Positions 17,178 through 25,289 of a stretch of 37,976 nucleotides of DNA are shown here, in pieces. Position 1 is the stretch's first letter; each line of letters opens with the position of its first letter. The notes below the pieces were generated by a model. It made no database searches and was not told the origin of the DNA. It saw nothing but the letters and a program-made list of their open reading frames with translations. The stretch comes from CAYGZQ01 sp964354375 [NCBI: uncultured Planctomycetota bacterium]. GTDB lineage: Bacteria > JAJVIF01 > JAPKYR01. The translations under genes and the position numbers were made by a program. The stretch covers positions 33,773 to 71,748 of the forward strand of contig CAYGZQ010000014.1 of the NCBI GenBank assembly GCA_964354375.1, in the 5' to 3' direction.

Positions 17178-17996
17178 ATGATGGCAGACTCACGCACACT
17201 TCCCCGGATAGTCCTGCTTGGGGCCGCCGGAAGAATGGGCCGCACGATAGCGTCCCGGTTTCTCTCGGACGGCAAGGTGGAGCTGGTCGGCGTATGCGAT
17301 GTGGAGGGCGCGGGAAGCCCGGTCGGGTCGCTCGCGGGCGCCCGGACCCACGGGCCCACAATCGTCAAAACCGTAACGGACCTTCCCTCAGACCTTTCCG
17401 CCGACATCGCACTCGATTTCTCCACTCCGTCCGGCACCAGGGCGAACATACGGCACTGTCTTGAGCAAGGCTGGGACTGCCTGATCGGCGTGACCGGGTT
17501 TGCCCCCGAGGACATAGTGAACTTCACCGACCTCGCCGACAAGTACCACAGGCGGATCGTCCTCGTCCCCAACTTCACGCTCGGCGTCAACCTGATGATC
17601 AGATTCGCCCGCGTCGCAGGGAAGGTTTTCAAGGGAATCGAGATTATCGAGATGCATCATGACGGAAAGGCCGATGCGCCATCCGGCACCGCCCTTCACA
17701 CGGCGCACCTTATCGCTTCGGATCGCGCCGAACATGCCCCCCCTGGACCCGACGACAAATCGAGGGGACGGATCGAGGACGGAATCCCGATTCACTCGGT
17801 AAGGCTTCCGGGACTTCTCGCGCACCAGGAGGTTCTGTTCGGATCGCAGGGGGAGGTTCTCACGATACGTCACGACACGATGGATCGGTCGGCGTTTCTG
17901 TCGGGAATCTATCTGGCGATAGAAAAAATGCCCGGATTGGCGCCGGGATTCGTGAACGGTCTCGATTGGGCGCTTGAGTTCCGCGCGGAGGAGTGA
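17178..17996 (+). CDS. dapB: 4-hydroxy-tetrahydrodipicolinate reductase
   Basis: This is 272 residues, the usual DapB length. It reduces 4-hydroxy-tetrahydrodipicolinate with NAD(P)H in the lysine and diaminopimelate pathway, supplying peptidoglycan precursors. The N-terminal Rossmann motif is GAAGRMG (15-21). The family signature MHHDGKADAPSGTA (159-172) holds the catalytic His and Lys. FVNGLDWAL near the end fits the C-terminal domain. GGAGG lies about 6 nt before the ATG. No other dap gene is adjacent. It is convergent with uppS, with only 9 bp between stops. Confidence 0.96.
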   Translation: MMADSRTLPRIVLLGAAGRMGRTIASRFLSDGKVELVGVCDVEGAGSPVGSLAGARTHGPTIVKTVTDLPSDLSADIALDFSTPSGTRANIRHCLEQGWDCLIGVTGFAPEDIVNFTDLADKYHRRIVLVPNFTLGVNLMIRFARVAGKVFKGIEIIEMHHDGKADAPSGTALHTAHLIASDRAEHAPPGPDDKSRGRIEDGIPIHSVRLPGLLAHQEVLFGSQGEVLTIRHDTMDRSAFLSGIYLAIEKMPGLAPGFVNGLDWALEFRAEE

Positions 17997-18005
17997 GCCG
18001 CCGAG

Positions 18006-18854
18006 TCAGCGTCCCCCGAATCTTCGCTCCCGCTTCTGATAATCCTTGAGGGCCTGGAGGTAGTCGCTCCTTCTAAAATCGGGCCAGTAGACAGGGGTCA
18101 CCCACAGCTCGGTATAGGCAATCTGCCAGAGAAGGAAATTGCTGAACCGCATTTCGCCCGATGTACGGATGAGAAGATCGGGGTCCGGGAGACCGCCCGT
18201 GTCCAGGTACTTTGCGAACGCGCGCTCGTCCAGCCCGTCGATGTCCACCTTGCCGTCCTCGTAGTCCTTGAACAGCTTCTTGATGCCCTTGACTATCTCG
18301 TTCCTGCCGGAATACGAGAGTGCGAAATTGATCCTGAGTCCGTCATTGGCGGCCGTCAGGTTCACGATGTCCCTGACCTTTTTGTAAAGGCTGTTGGGGA
18401 GGTCCATGAGATTCCCGAGAATCTCGACCTGTATGTTGCGCTCGTGAAGCCGCTCTATCTCCCTGATCGCGGCCTTCTCAAAAATCTGCATGAGCCCGGA
18501 GACTTCCAGAAGCGGCCTTTTCCAGTTCTCCTTGCTGAAGGCATAGAATGTCAGGATCTCAATCGCGTTTCTACCCGCCAGGCTGTTTATGTCCAGTGTC
18601 ATCTCAACCGCTTCTCGCACGGTTTTGACGCCGGCGCGATGGCCTTCGAGCTTGTTGAGCCTTCGCTCTTTTGCCCACCGACGGTTGCCGTCCATGATGA
18701 ACGCGATGTGCCTGGGCAGCATGGCCAAGTTGAGCTCGCTCAGCAGCTTGAGCGGATCGATGCTGTCCGCGAGCGACGTCGGTTCCGCCACGTCCGCCTC
18801 AGGCGTCGCGCGCTTCGACATCTTGTGGGAACCTGTCGGTTCGGCATGAGTCAT
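18006..18854 (-). CDS. uppS: Isoprenyl (undecaprenyl) diphosphate synthase
   Basis: This is 282 residues. It is a cis-prenyltransferase that extends farnesyl diphosphate with isopentenyl diphosphate to make the C55 lipid carrier for cell-wall synthesis. The signature HIAFIMDGNRRWAK (49-62) carries the catalytic Asp55. GHRAG, FYAFSKENWKRP, RTSGEMRFSNFLLWQ and the aromatic C-terminal YWPDF are all present. The N-terminal 45 residues exceed the usual length, and a shorter start at residue 12 is possible. It follows frr by 25 bp, as in the common pyrH-frr-uppS order, but no cdsA follows, and dapB faces it instead. Confidence 0.96.
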   Translation of the reverse strand: MTHAEPTGSHKMSKRATPEADVAEPTSLADSIDPLKLLSELNLAMLPRHIAFIMDGNRRWAKERRLNKLEGHRAGVKTVREAVEMTLDINSLAGRNAIEILTFYAFSKENWKRPLLEVSGLMQIFEKAAIREIERLHERNIQVEILGNLMDLPNSLYKKVRDIVNLTAANDGLRINFALSYSGRNEIVKGIKKLFKDYEDGKVDIDGLDERAFAKYLDTGGLPDPDLLIRTSGEMRFSNFLLWQIAYTELWVTPVYWPDFRRSDYLQALKDYQKRERRFGGR

Positions 18855-18879
18855 ATGGTTTTGGGCGCTCCCTCTCGGG

Positions 18880-19437
18880 CTAGATAGTTCTGATCTCCTG
18901 CTCTTTTTTCCTGAATAGCTTGTCCAAATCCTCGGTGCCGGAGTCGGTCAGCTCCTGAATCTTCTCCTGCGAGTCCCTCGAGTCGTCCTCGCTGAGATCC
19001 CCGGTCTTCTCCATTTTGCGAATCCTGTCGATGCACTCGCGACGGATGTTCCTCAACTGAACCTTGCCGTCCTCCGCCATCTGCTTGATCATCCTGACCA
19101 TTTCCTGTCTTCGCTCCTGCGTCAGAGGAGGGATGTGAAGCCTGATGATCTGGCCGTCCGACTGGGGGGTGAGCCCCAGGTCGGATTTCTGGATTGCCTT
19201 CTCGATGGCGGAAAGGTTGTTCCTGTCGAAGGGCCTGATGAGGATGGTTGTGGGGTCGCCGATCGTTATTGTAGCGACCTGGTTCAAGGGCATCTGAGCG
19301 CCATAAGCCTCCACGATCACCCTGTCAAGCAGGGACGGACTGGCTCGACCCGTTCGAACCATCGCAAGCTCGTGCGCTACGGCCTTGACCGCTTTCTCCA
19401 TGCGCTCTTCTACCTCAAGGAAGAATTCTTCCTCCAT
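18880..19437 (-). CDS. frr: Ribosome recycling factor
   Basis: This is 185 residues, the standard RRF size. With EF-G it splits the post-termination ribosome. Typical features are VRTGRASPSLLDRVIVEAYG, MPLNQVATITIGDPTTILI, SDLGLTPQSDGQIIRLHIPP and LTQERRQEMVRM, in order, and a helical charged C-terminal half. Its neighbours are pyrH upstream (121-bp gap) and uppS downstream. A GGGGGTG stretch about 10 nt before the ATG is the only ribosome-site candidate. Confidence 0.97.
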   Translation of the reverse strand: MEEEFFLEVEERMEKAVKAVAHELAMVRTGRASPSLLDRVIVEAYGAQMPLNQVATITIGDPTTILIRPFDRNNLSAIEKAIQKSDLGLTPQSDGQIIRLHIPPLTQERRQEMVRMIKQMAEDGKVQLRNIRRECIDRIRKMEKTGDLSEDDSRDSQEKIQELTDSGTEDLDKLFRKKEQEIRTI

Positions 19438-19558
19438 TCGATAGCACCCCCATCGATCCCTCAGGGGATTCCGCTCTGCGGGACTGCGCAGTGAACCGAT
19501 CGAATACCGGATGTGATTTTACTTTATCCCCCTGCCTGTAGCAAGGACCCCGCGACCC

Positions 19559-20287
19559 TCAGCCTGCGGTGATCAGAGTTCCCAGGCCGACCTCCCCGGC
19601 CGCGATACGCATCATCGCGCCCTTCTCCCTGAGATTGAAGACGATAATTGGAAGCCCCCTGCCCTCGGCAAGCGTTATCGCGGTCAGATCCATGATCCCG
19701 AGTTTAGCCGAGAGGACATCGTCATAGGTCATGGTCTCGAACCGGACCGCGTCCGGGTGCCTGACCGGATCCTTGTCGTACACGCCATCGACCTTGCTCG
19801 CCTTGAACATAACGTCGCAGTCCAGCTCGAGCGCTCGCAGGGCCGCGGCGGTATCCGTGGTGAAAAATGGATTTCCGGTACCCGCGGCGCACAACGCCAC
19901 CTCGCCCCTGCTCAGGACCTCACGACCGCGGTGAGGGCTGTAGGGCTCGGCGACCGGACCGATCTCTATCGCCGACAGAACCACCGCTCCCACCTTTGCC
20001 GACACGATCGCGTCCCTCAGGGCGAGAGCGTTCATCAGCGTTGCCAGCATCCCCATCTGGTCGCTGGTAACCTGGTCCATGCCGCCCGCGATCCCCGTCA
20101 CGCCCCGGAAAAAATTCCCGGCTCCCATGACCACGGCCACTTCCTTCCCGCTCTTCGCCAGTTGGGCGATCTCTCCCGAGACACGCTGAAGTGTCTGGGG
20201 ATCGATGCCGCGGCCGTCCTCTCCTCCGAGAGCCTCCCCGGAGACCTTGAGCATGATTCGTCTGAATTCCCTCGTTCGTTCAGCCAT
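19559..20287 (-). CDS. pyrH: UMP kinase
   Basis: This is 242 residues, matching bacterial PyrH (about 240). It phosphorylates UMP to UDP with ATP; the enzyme is a hexamer of the amino-acid-kinase fold. Motifs are LKVSGEALGG at the N-terminus, VVMGAGNFFRG, DQMGMLATLMNALAL, GTGNPFFTTDTAAALRA and KVDGVYDKDP. The frame stays open far upstream, but that part lies over pfkA and lacks family similarity, so the ATG at 20287 is used. The ribosome site is weak, and an ATG 36 nt further in is an alternative. rpsB and tsf, the usual upstream genes, are absent here. Confidence 0.95.
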   Translation of the reverse strand: MAERTREFRRIMLKVSGEALGGEDGRGIDPQTLQRVSGEIAQLAKSGKEVAVVMGAGNFFRGVTGIAGGMDQVTSDQMGMLATLMNALALRDAIVSAKVGAVVLSAIEIGPVAEPYSPHRGREVLSRGEVALCAAGTGNPFFTTDTAAALRALELDCDVMFKASKVDGVYDKDPVRHPDAVRFETMTYDDVLSAKLGIMDLTAITLAEGRGLPIIVFNLREKGAMMRIAAGEVGLGTLITAG

Positions 20288-20316
20288 GACCGCGAAAAAA
20301 CCGTCGATAGTGCGGA

Positions 20317-20325
20317 AGCATACCA
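20317..20325 (-). promoter_or_regulatory. Extended -10 promoter for pyrH
   Basis: The minus strand reads TGGTATGCT, a -10-like hexamer with an upstream TG, about 30 bp before the pyrH ATG. It supports the 20287 start over any far upstream start. The -35 is not evident. Confidence 0.3.
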
Positions 20326-20446
20326 CGGCCGCCCGGAGTTGGAAATCTGCAAACCCCATGATTAATTCCGATTGAATCAGAAAAGACGGTCTTCGAATGG
20401 ACACTATTAGGAGAAGCTCTAGGGCGCTCAAGAAGGCTGGACTTAC

Positions 20447-21406
20447 ATGAAACGTATCGCAGTCCTCACGTCGGGCGGAGACGCTCCCGGGATGAACGCC
20501 ACGCTGAGAGCCGTCGTCCGCATGGGGATACAACGCGGGCATCGGGTCTTCGCGATTTACAACGGCTTCAAGGGCCTGGCGGAAAACGATACCGCCGAGA
20601 TGTACAACCGCTCCGTCGGCGACATCCTCACCCGCGGCGGGACCATCATCGGGACCGCCAGGTACCCTGAGTTCAAGAATCCCGACATCGTCAAGAAAGC
20701 GGCCCGGAATTTCAAGCTCCTCGAAATGGAGGGGCTGATCATCATCGGAGGGGACGGCAGTTTTCACGGAGCGGTGGAGCTCGAGAAACTCGGCGTGCCC
20801 GTGGTCGGGGTTCCGGGCACGATCGACAACGATCTCAACGGGACCGACTACACAATCGGATTCGATACGGCCGTCGATACGGTTCTGGACAGCATAAAAA
20901 AACTCCGCGACACCGCATCGAGTCATCAGCGCACAATAATAATAGAGGTCATGGGACGGCACTCCGGATGGATCGCGCTCAAGGCGGGGCTTGCGGGCGG
21001 AGCCGAGGCGATTATCGTCCCGGAGATACCGTTCGACATTGAAGACCTGTGCCAGCGGCTTGAGTCGGGCATCGCCCGCGGGAAAAAGCACTCGCTGGTG
21101 GTTCTTGCGGAAGGGGTCATGACCGCAAACGAACTCTCCGAGGCAATGAAGGACAAAATGGGGTTCATCGCCAACACCGTGGTCCTCGGGTACGTTCAGC
21201 GCGGCGGAAGCCCCACCGCAAACGACATAATCCTGGGCAGCAGCCTGGGAGCCAGGGCGGTGGACGAAATCGCCGGCGGCGCATCCGGCGTCATGGTCGG
21301 CGAGATCAAGGGCGAGTTGGTCTCAACACCGCTGACCGAGATTCTCGCGGAACGGAAAATCATCGACCCTACCCTCTTCCACCTCGCAATGGACCTCGTG
21401 CACTAG
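20447..21406 (+). CDS. pfkA: ATP-dependent 6-phosphofructokinase
   Basis: This is 319 residues, the bacterial PfkA length. It phosphorylates fructose 6-phosphate at C1, the committed step of glycolysis. TSGGDAPGMNA opens the ATP site. GGDGS (101-105) and PGTIDND (123-129) carry glycines at the two positions that separate ATP users from pyrophosphate users (which have Asp and Lys), so ATP is the expected donor. VMGRHSGWIAL and LGYVQRGGSPTA are also conserved. AAGAAGG precedes the ATG. It is divergent from pyrH. Its TAG stop overlaps the stop of the convergent isomerase gene within CTAG. Confidence 0.97.
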   Translation: MKRIAVLTSGGDAPGMNATLRAVVRMGIQRGHRVFAIYNGFKGLAENDTAEMYNRSVGDILTRGGTIIGTARYPEFKNPDIVKKAARNFKLLEMEGLIIIGGDGSFHGAVELEKLGVPVVGVPGTIDNDLNGTDYTIGFDTAVDTVLDSIKKLRDTASSHQRTIIIEVMGRHSGWIALKAGLAGGAEAIIVPEIPFDIEDLCQRLESGIARGKKHSLVVLAEGVMTANELSEAMKDKMGFIANTVVLGYVQRGGSPTANDIILGSSLGARAVDEIAGGASGVMVGEIKGELVSTPLTEILAERKIIDPTLFHLAMDLVH

Positions 21407-22551
21407 GACGAAACCTGCCGGTACATCTCGTCGAAGTGTTTCTGCGCGCTCGCGACCCCGTCGCGAATCAGGTCCTCCGCGCGGGCAGTTTCGCGATTCG
21501 CAAGATGAAGCATAAGCTGCTTGGTGTCCATCTCCCGGGATGCCATGTCGCACGCCTCCCAGCTTAAGATGCTTCTGACCACCCTGTCGACCGCCTGTTG
21601 CTCGTTGTCGTACGGTCTCGCCTGCATGTCGTGACCCTTCCATCGTCCGTATCCTGCGTCGTTGACAAGCCCCGCGATCGCGATGTTCATCCCGTTGATG
21701 CGAACGCCGTGATCGATGTCGAACTTCCCGGGACCGCCGAGGATGATCCCGTCACTGTATCCCTGTGAGTTCATATGCATGTGGACCATCATGCCGCTGT
21801 CCAGCTCCTCGACCGTGTCGTACACCGGGTCCAGCCCCGTCATCTCGGAGTGCCCGAATTCCTTGTTGATGCCCTTTTTCTCCCTGGAAACCCCGTGCTC
21901 CTCCTCTAGGCGCCGCCAGAAATTCAGACCGCTGGCCACGGTGGGCAGGAGCATCGCAGGATGCCCCTCATTCGGCTTCGGCTCGATCGCGATATACAGA
22001 TTTCCGCCCAGATCTTTCTCAAACCTGCACAATGCCGCAATGCTTTCCTTCAGATTCCGGTACATATGCCGGATGCCCACCGACGCAATGTCGTACCCGT
22101 ACGAACCGTTCCACAGGACCAGAACAGGGGCGAGTTCCGGAGAAGGGTGCCATGCCTTGCGCAGGGGGCCGTACGTCAATTCCACAGCCCTCTCTCCGAA
22201 TCTCTCGGCGGCCTTTCTCTCGGACGGGTCCAGCGACGCGATGCCGCCGTAGCCGAAATGCCTGTGAGCACCCGGTGTAGTCATGGCCAGAAAAATCCCG
22301 GATTCCTTGAGAGCATCTGCGATCTCCGGCGCGTTGTTCTGGTCGAATTCGTAGTCGTAGTGCATCTCCAATCCGAGCTGGATGTTATCGGGAAGCCGGC
22401 TTCCGATCCGCTCCCGGATGATTTCGATTTTCCCGACCGTGTCGAGTTTGTCGCCGGTCCACGAGGGTCTTATGTCGCCGGGCACAAAACCGCCCGCGCC
22501 GGAATGGAATGTCCATGCGCACACGCTGTGGCACGATTTGGGCTTGATCAT
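21403..22551 (-). CDS. Xylose-isomerase-like TIM-barrel sugar isomerase
   Basis: This is 382 residues. It resembles class I xylose isomerases of the Streptomyces/Thermus length: the barrel core AIEPKPNEG (Glu189, Lys191), GINKEFGHSEMTGL (Glu230, His233), FDIDHGVR (Asp277, Asp279) and GHDMQARPYD (Asp307) line up with known metal and catalytic residues. The catalytic histidine region reads EMHYDYEF. At the position of one metal ligand Asp (HIDLN in known enzymes) this protein has HMHMN, with His258. It is translationally next to a xylulokinase-like gene (4 bp), which supports aldose-ketose isomerisation of a pentose. Exact sugar specificity is uncertain. AAAGGTG precedes the ATG. Confidence 0.8.
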   Translation of the reverse strand: MIKPKSCHSVCAWTFHSGAGGFVPGDIRPSWTGDKLDTVGKIEIIRERIGSRLPDNIQLGLEMHYDYEFDQNNAPEIADALKESGIFLAMTTPGAHRHFGYGGIASLDPSERKAAERFGERAVELTYGPLRKAWHPSPELAPVLVLWNGSYGYDIASVGIRHMYRNLKESIAALCRFEKDLGGNLYIAIEPKPNEGHPAMLLPTVASGLNFWRRLEEEHGVSREKKGINKEFGHSEMTGLDPVYDTVEELDSGMMVHMHMNSQGYSDGIILGGPGKFDIDHGVRINGMNIAIAGLVNDAGYGRWKGHDMQARPYDNEQQAVDRVVRSILSWEACDMASREMDTKQLMLHLANRETARAEDLIRDGVASAQKHFDEMYRQVSS

Positions 22552-22555
22552 CGTT

Positions 22556-24064
22556 TCACCTTTCGCTCAAACGTTTTTGGAGGACTTCGACCCATCGACT
22601 CCAGGCCTTGCCGTAAGAATCCATCAGCGCAGCGGTGGGCTCGATAACCCTGATCCTCTCGAGGCCTTTGAAAGCTTCCGATTGATCTCTGAAAACGCCT
22701 GACCCGATCCCGGCTCCCCTTGCCGCCCCCTGCGCCCCATCCGTGTTGTAGAGCTCCACAACCGCACCCACGATGTTCGCAAACGCTTCGCAGAAAACCG
22801 GGCTCAGGAACATGTTCGCGTAACCCGCCCTCACCCTGTCGACGTCGAGACCCATGCCTCGTATGATCTCCACTCCGTGGTTGAGTGCGAAGACAATTCC
22901 CTCCTGCGCAGACCTGAAAACGTGCGACCGGTCGTGAACATTGAAATTGAGTCCGTGGAGCGATGCGCCGATGTCCCTGTTGCCAAGCGTTCTCTCCGAC
23001 CCGTTCCCATACGGCAGGAACACCAGCCCTCCCGACCCTACCGGCGCCGACGCCGCAAGCGCATTCATGTCGTCATAGCCGATCCCACTGTCTCCCGCAA
23101 CGAATCCCCTGTTCCTCAGCCAGCTATTGAGAATCCCGGTCCCGTTGATGCATAGAAGCACCCCGTAGCGGGGTTTTTGGGGCGAATGATTCACGTGAAC
23201 AAACGTATTCACCCTCGAATCGGGATCGCAAACCGGCCTGTCGGTCACGCCGTAGACCACCCCGGACGTGCCCGCGGTCGCGGCGATCTCGCCCGGCTCC
23301 AGCACGTTGAGCGCAAGCGCGTTGTTCGGCTGATCGCCGGCCCTGTACGACACCGGGACTCCCTCTCTCAGCCCCAGCTCGCGCGACGCGTCCCCGGTGA
23401 TGCCGCCCTGAAAACCGAACGTGGGCACAAGGTCCGGAACAATGTCCTGAGAAATACCGAGGCAATCCAGAAGGTCACCTGCGAGCCTCTCATCGCGGAA
23501 ATCCCACATCACTCCCTCGGAAAGCCCCGACACCGTGGTCCTTGCGTCCCCGGTCAGCCTCATCGCGAGATAGTCGCCGGGAAGCATCGCCTTGAAAATC
23601 CGGACATAGACCTCGGGCTCGTTTTCCCTCACCCAGCCGAGCTTCGACGCAGTGAAATTTCCGGGCAGGTTCAGCATTCGCTCAAGGCAGTTCGTGCGAC
23701 CGATCCGACTCGACGCCTTCTCGCCTGTCTCGACCGCGCGGCTGTCGCACCAGATTATCGACGGTCTCAGGACACGCTGATTTTTGTCGACAATCACAAG
23801 TCCGTGCATCTGGTATGAAATCCCAACCGCCTCGACATCTGCGAGATCGATGGATTCGCCCCGCCTCAGAGCCCTGGTCGCAATGGCCGCGTTTTCCCAC
23901 CAGATTTCCGGGTCCTGCTCCGCCCATCCTGCCTGGGAAGCGGAAATCTCAAGCTCCCTTTCCGACGGAGACTGAGCGGACGCGACAAGCCTTCCGGTCT
24001 CGGGGTCCACCAAAGCCGCTTTGATCGCGGAACTGCCAAGATCGTAGCCCAGAAGGTAACTGAT
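22556..24064 (-). CDS. FGGY carbohydrate kinase, xylulokinase-like; start codon ATC
   Basis: This is 502 residues when started at the ATC at 24062-24064. It probably phosphorylates D-xylulose with ATP. The N-terminal phosphate loop LLGYDLGSS (Asp8) is only included with this start. Other features are ISYQMHGLVIVD, SIIWCDSRAVE, AGDQPNNALALNVL (catalytic Asp) and GTSGVVYG. No ATG, GTG or TTG lies in frame between the upstream stop near 24200 and a TTG at 24013, which would delete the loop. GGGAGG sits 8 nt before the ATC and a promoter 40 nt further up. An ATG-to-ATC sequencing error would explain it equally well. First gene of a two-gene operon with the isomerase. Another keto-sugar substrate is possible. 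Confidence 0.85.
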   Translation of the reverse strand: MSYLLGYDLGSSAIKAALVDPETGRLVASAQSPSERELEISASQAGWAEQDPEIWWENAAIATRALRRGESIDLADVEAVGISYQMHGLVIVDKNQRVLRPSIIWCDSRAVETGEKASSRIGRTNCLERMLNLPGNFTASKLGWVRENEPEVYVRIFKAMLPGDYLAMRLTGDARTTVSGLSEGVMWDFRDERLAGDLLDCLGISQDIVPDLVPTFGFQGGITGDASRELGLREGVPVSYRAGDQPNNALALNVLEPGEIAATAGTSGVVYGVTDRPVCDPDSRVNTFVHVNHSPQKPRYGVLLCINGTGILNSWLRNRGFVAGDSGIGYDDMNALAASAPVGSGGLVFLPYGNGSERTLGNRDIGASLHGLNFNVHDRSHVFRSAQEGIVFALNHGVEIIRGMGLDVDRVRAGYANMFLSPVFCEAFANIVGAVVELYNTDGAQGAARGAGIGSGVFRDQSEAFKGLERIRVIEPTAALMDSYGKAWSRWVEVLQKRLSER

Positions 24065-24072
24065 TTCGTCCG

Positions 24073-24078
24073 CCTCCC
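24073..24078 (-). promoter_or_regulatory. Ribosome binding site deciding the xylulokinase start
   Basis: The minus strand reads GGGAGG, then 8 nt, then ATC AGT TAC. It is the only strong ribosome site in the region, and its spacing fits the ATC rather than the TTG at 24013. Confidence 0.6.
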
Positions 24079-24111
24079 AGCGTGAACCCAGGGGGTACGC
24101 CTCAGTGGGGA

Positions 24112-24140
24112 ATTCTACTTTTGACGGCCGGGAACCGCAA
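24112..24140 (-). promoter_or_regulatory. Promoter of the kinase-isomerase operon
   Basis: On the minus strand TTGCGG (24135-24140), a 17-bp spacer and TAGAAT (24112-24117). The expected transcript start is near 24105, about 40 nt before the ATC start. The -10 is the same as that of tRNA-Val. Confidence 0.6.
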
Positions 24141-24157
24141 CTTACGGGGATGGGGCG

Positions 24158-24276
24158 TTGACAGGGACACGTGTCTCGCAGGGAAACCGGCCTGTAACTT
24201 TATTCCCTCTTTAATCGATATTAATATAGTGGTGGAGGGCGGAACCCTGCCGGTTTCCGCCCATCGGTAGTATACT
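24158..24276 (+). promoter_or_regulatory. Possible control region ahead of fliG
   Basis: TTGACA at 24158-24163 is followed by a 10-bp palindrome GACACGTGTC (24166-24175), with no -10 at the right distance. GGAAACCGGC (24182-24191) can pair with GCCGGTTTCC (24249-24258), and GGGCGGAA (24237-24244) with TTCCGCCC (24255-24262); the two pairings exclude each other. TATACT at 24271-24276 is 8 nt before the fliG ATG, which has no visible ribosome site, so a leaderless transcript is possible. Confidence 0.3.
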
Positions 24277-24284
24277 TTAGAAAA

Positions 24285-25289
24285 ATGGCTCAGAAGATCA
24301 TCGGAAAACGCAAAGCCGCTGTTCTCATGGCCGCGCTTGGACGAGAATCCTCAGCGGAGATCTACAGGTATCTGACCGACTCCGAGGTGGAGACGATCAC
24401 GATGGAACTTGCCAATCTCGGCAAGGTCGACAACGAAATGATCGATGAGGTCTACCGGGATTTCCACGAGATTGGCGTAGCGCAAAAATACATCACCATG
24501 GGCGGCGTTGAATATGCCCGCTCCATTCTTGAGGAAGCGTTGGGAGAAGCCCGGGCGGAAGAGGTCGTGCAGCGCCTGTCGACCTTCCTGCAGGTGAGCC
24601 CCTTCGATTTCGTCCGCCACACCGACCCACAGGCCATCACGAATTTCATCATCAACGAGCATCCCCAGACCATCGCGCTCGTGATCGCCTATCTCGAACC
24701 CGACCAGGCGTCGGTACTCATGCAGGCCCTGGACCCCGAGAAGCAGGCCGAGGTCGCCAGGCGCCTCGCGCTTCTCGACAGGACCAGCCCTGAGGTCATT
24801 AGAGAGATCGAGCGCGTGATGGAGAAAAACCTGTCCGCCATCCTCTCTCAGGAGTTCGCCAGCGCCGGAGGGGTCGGAGCGCTGGTGGACATTCTCAACA
24901 AGGTCGATCGAGGCACCGAGAAAGCCATACTCGAGGCGCTCGGCGATCGCGACCCCGAGCTTGCCGAGCAGGTCAAGAACATGATGTTCGTGTTCGAGGA
25001 CATCGTCGGGCTCGACGATCGCTCGGTTCAGCAGGTGCTCAGGGAGGTCGACACCAAGGAGCTTTCGCTCGCGCTCAAGGGCGTGAGCGAGGAGGTCGCG
25101 AACAAGGTCTTCCGGAACATGTCGAAGCGCGCCGCCAGCATGCTGCAGGAGGAAATGGAGTTCATGGGTCCCGTGCGTCTAAGGGACGTCGAGGCGGCCC
25201 AGCAGCGGATCGTCAACGTGATCCGTCTGCTCGAGGACCAGGGCGACATTATCATCGCCAAGGGCGGCGAGGAGGAACTGGTTGTCTGA
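24285..25289 (+). CDS. fliG: Flagellar motor switch protein FliG
   Basis: This is 334 residues, the normal FliG size. It forms the rotor ring that binds FliF, FliM and the stator, producing torque and switching. The N-terminal domain starts with KRKAAVLMAALGRE. The middle domain carries EHPQTIALVIAYL (about 125-137). The C-terminal domain has MMFVFEDIV (about 232-240) followed by the charged torque helix region (DDRSVQQVLREVDTKEL). The fliE and fliF genes that often precede it are not here; the divergent sugar-kinase operon lies upstream. No ribosome site is seen before the ATG, but the protein start is fixed by family similarity. Confidence 0.97.
   Translation: MAQKIIGKRKAAVLMAALGRESSAEIYRYLTDSEVETITMELANLGKVDNEMIDEVYRDFHEIGVAQKYITMGGVEYARSILEEALGEARAEEVVQRLSTFLQVSPFDFVRHTDPQAITNFIINEHPQTIALVIAYLEPDQASVLMQALDPEKQAEVARRLALLDRTSPEVIREIERVMEKNLSAILSQEFASAGGVGALVDILNKVDRGTEKAILEALGDRDPELAEQVKNMMFVFEDIVGLDDRSVQQVLREVDTKELSLALKGVSEEVANKVFRNMSKRAASMLQEEMEFMGPVRLRDVEAAQQRIVNVIRLLEDQGDIIIAKGGEEELVV

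Noticed and set aside
20288-21091. Upstream extension of the pyrH frame
   Set aside because: It lies antisense over pfkA, has no UMP kinase similarity, and the PyrH family length is met from 20287.
22556-24013. Xylulokinase starting at the TTG at 24013
   Set aside because: This start removes the phosphate loop LLGYDLGSS, which FGGY kinases need, and lacks a ribosome site.
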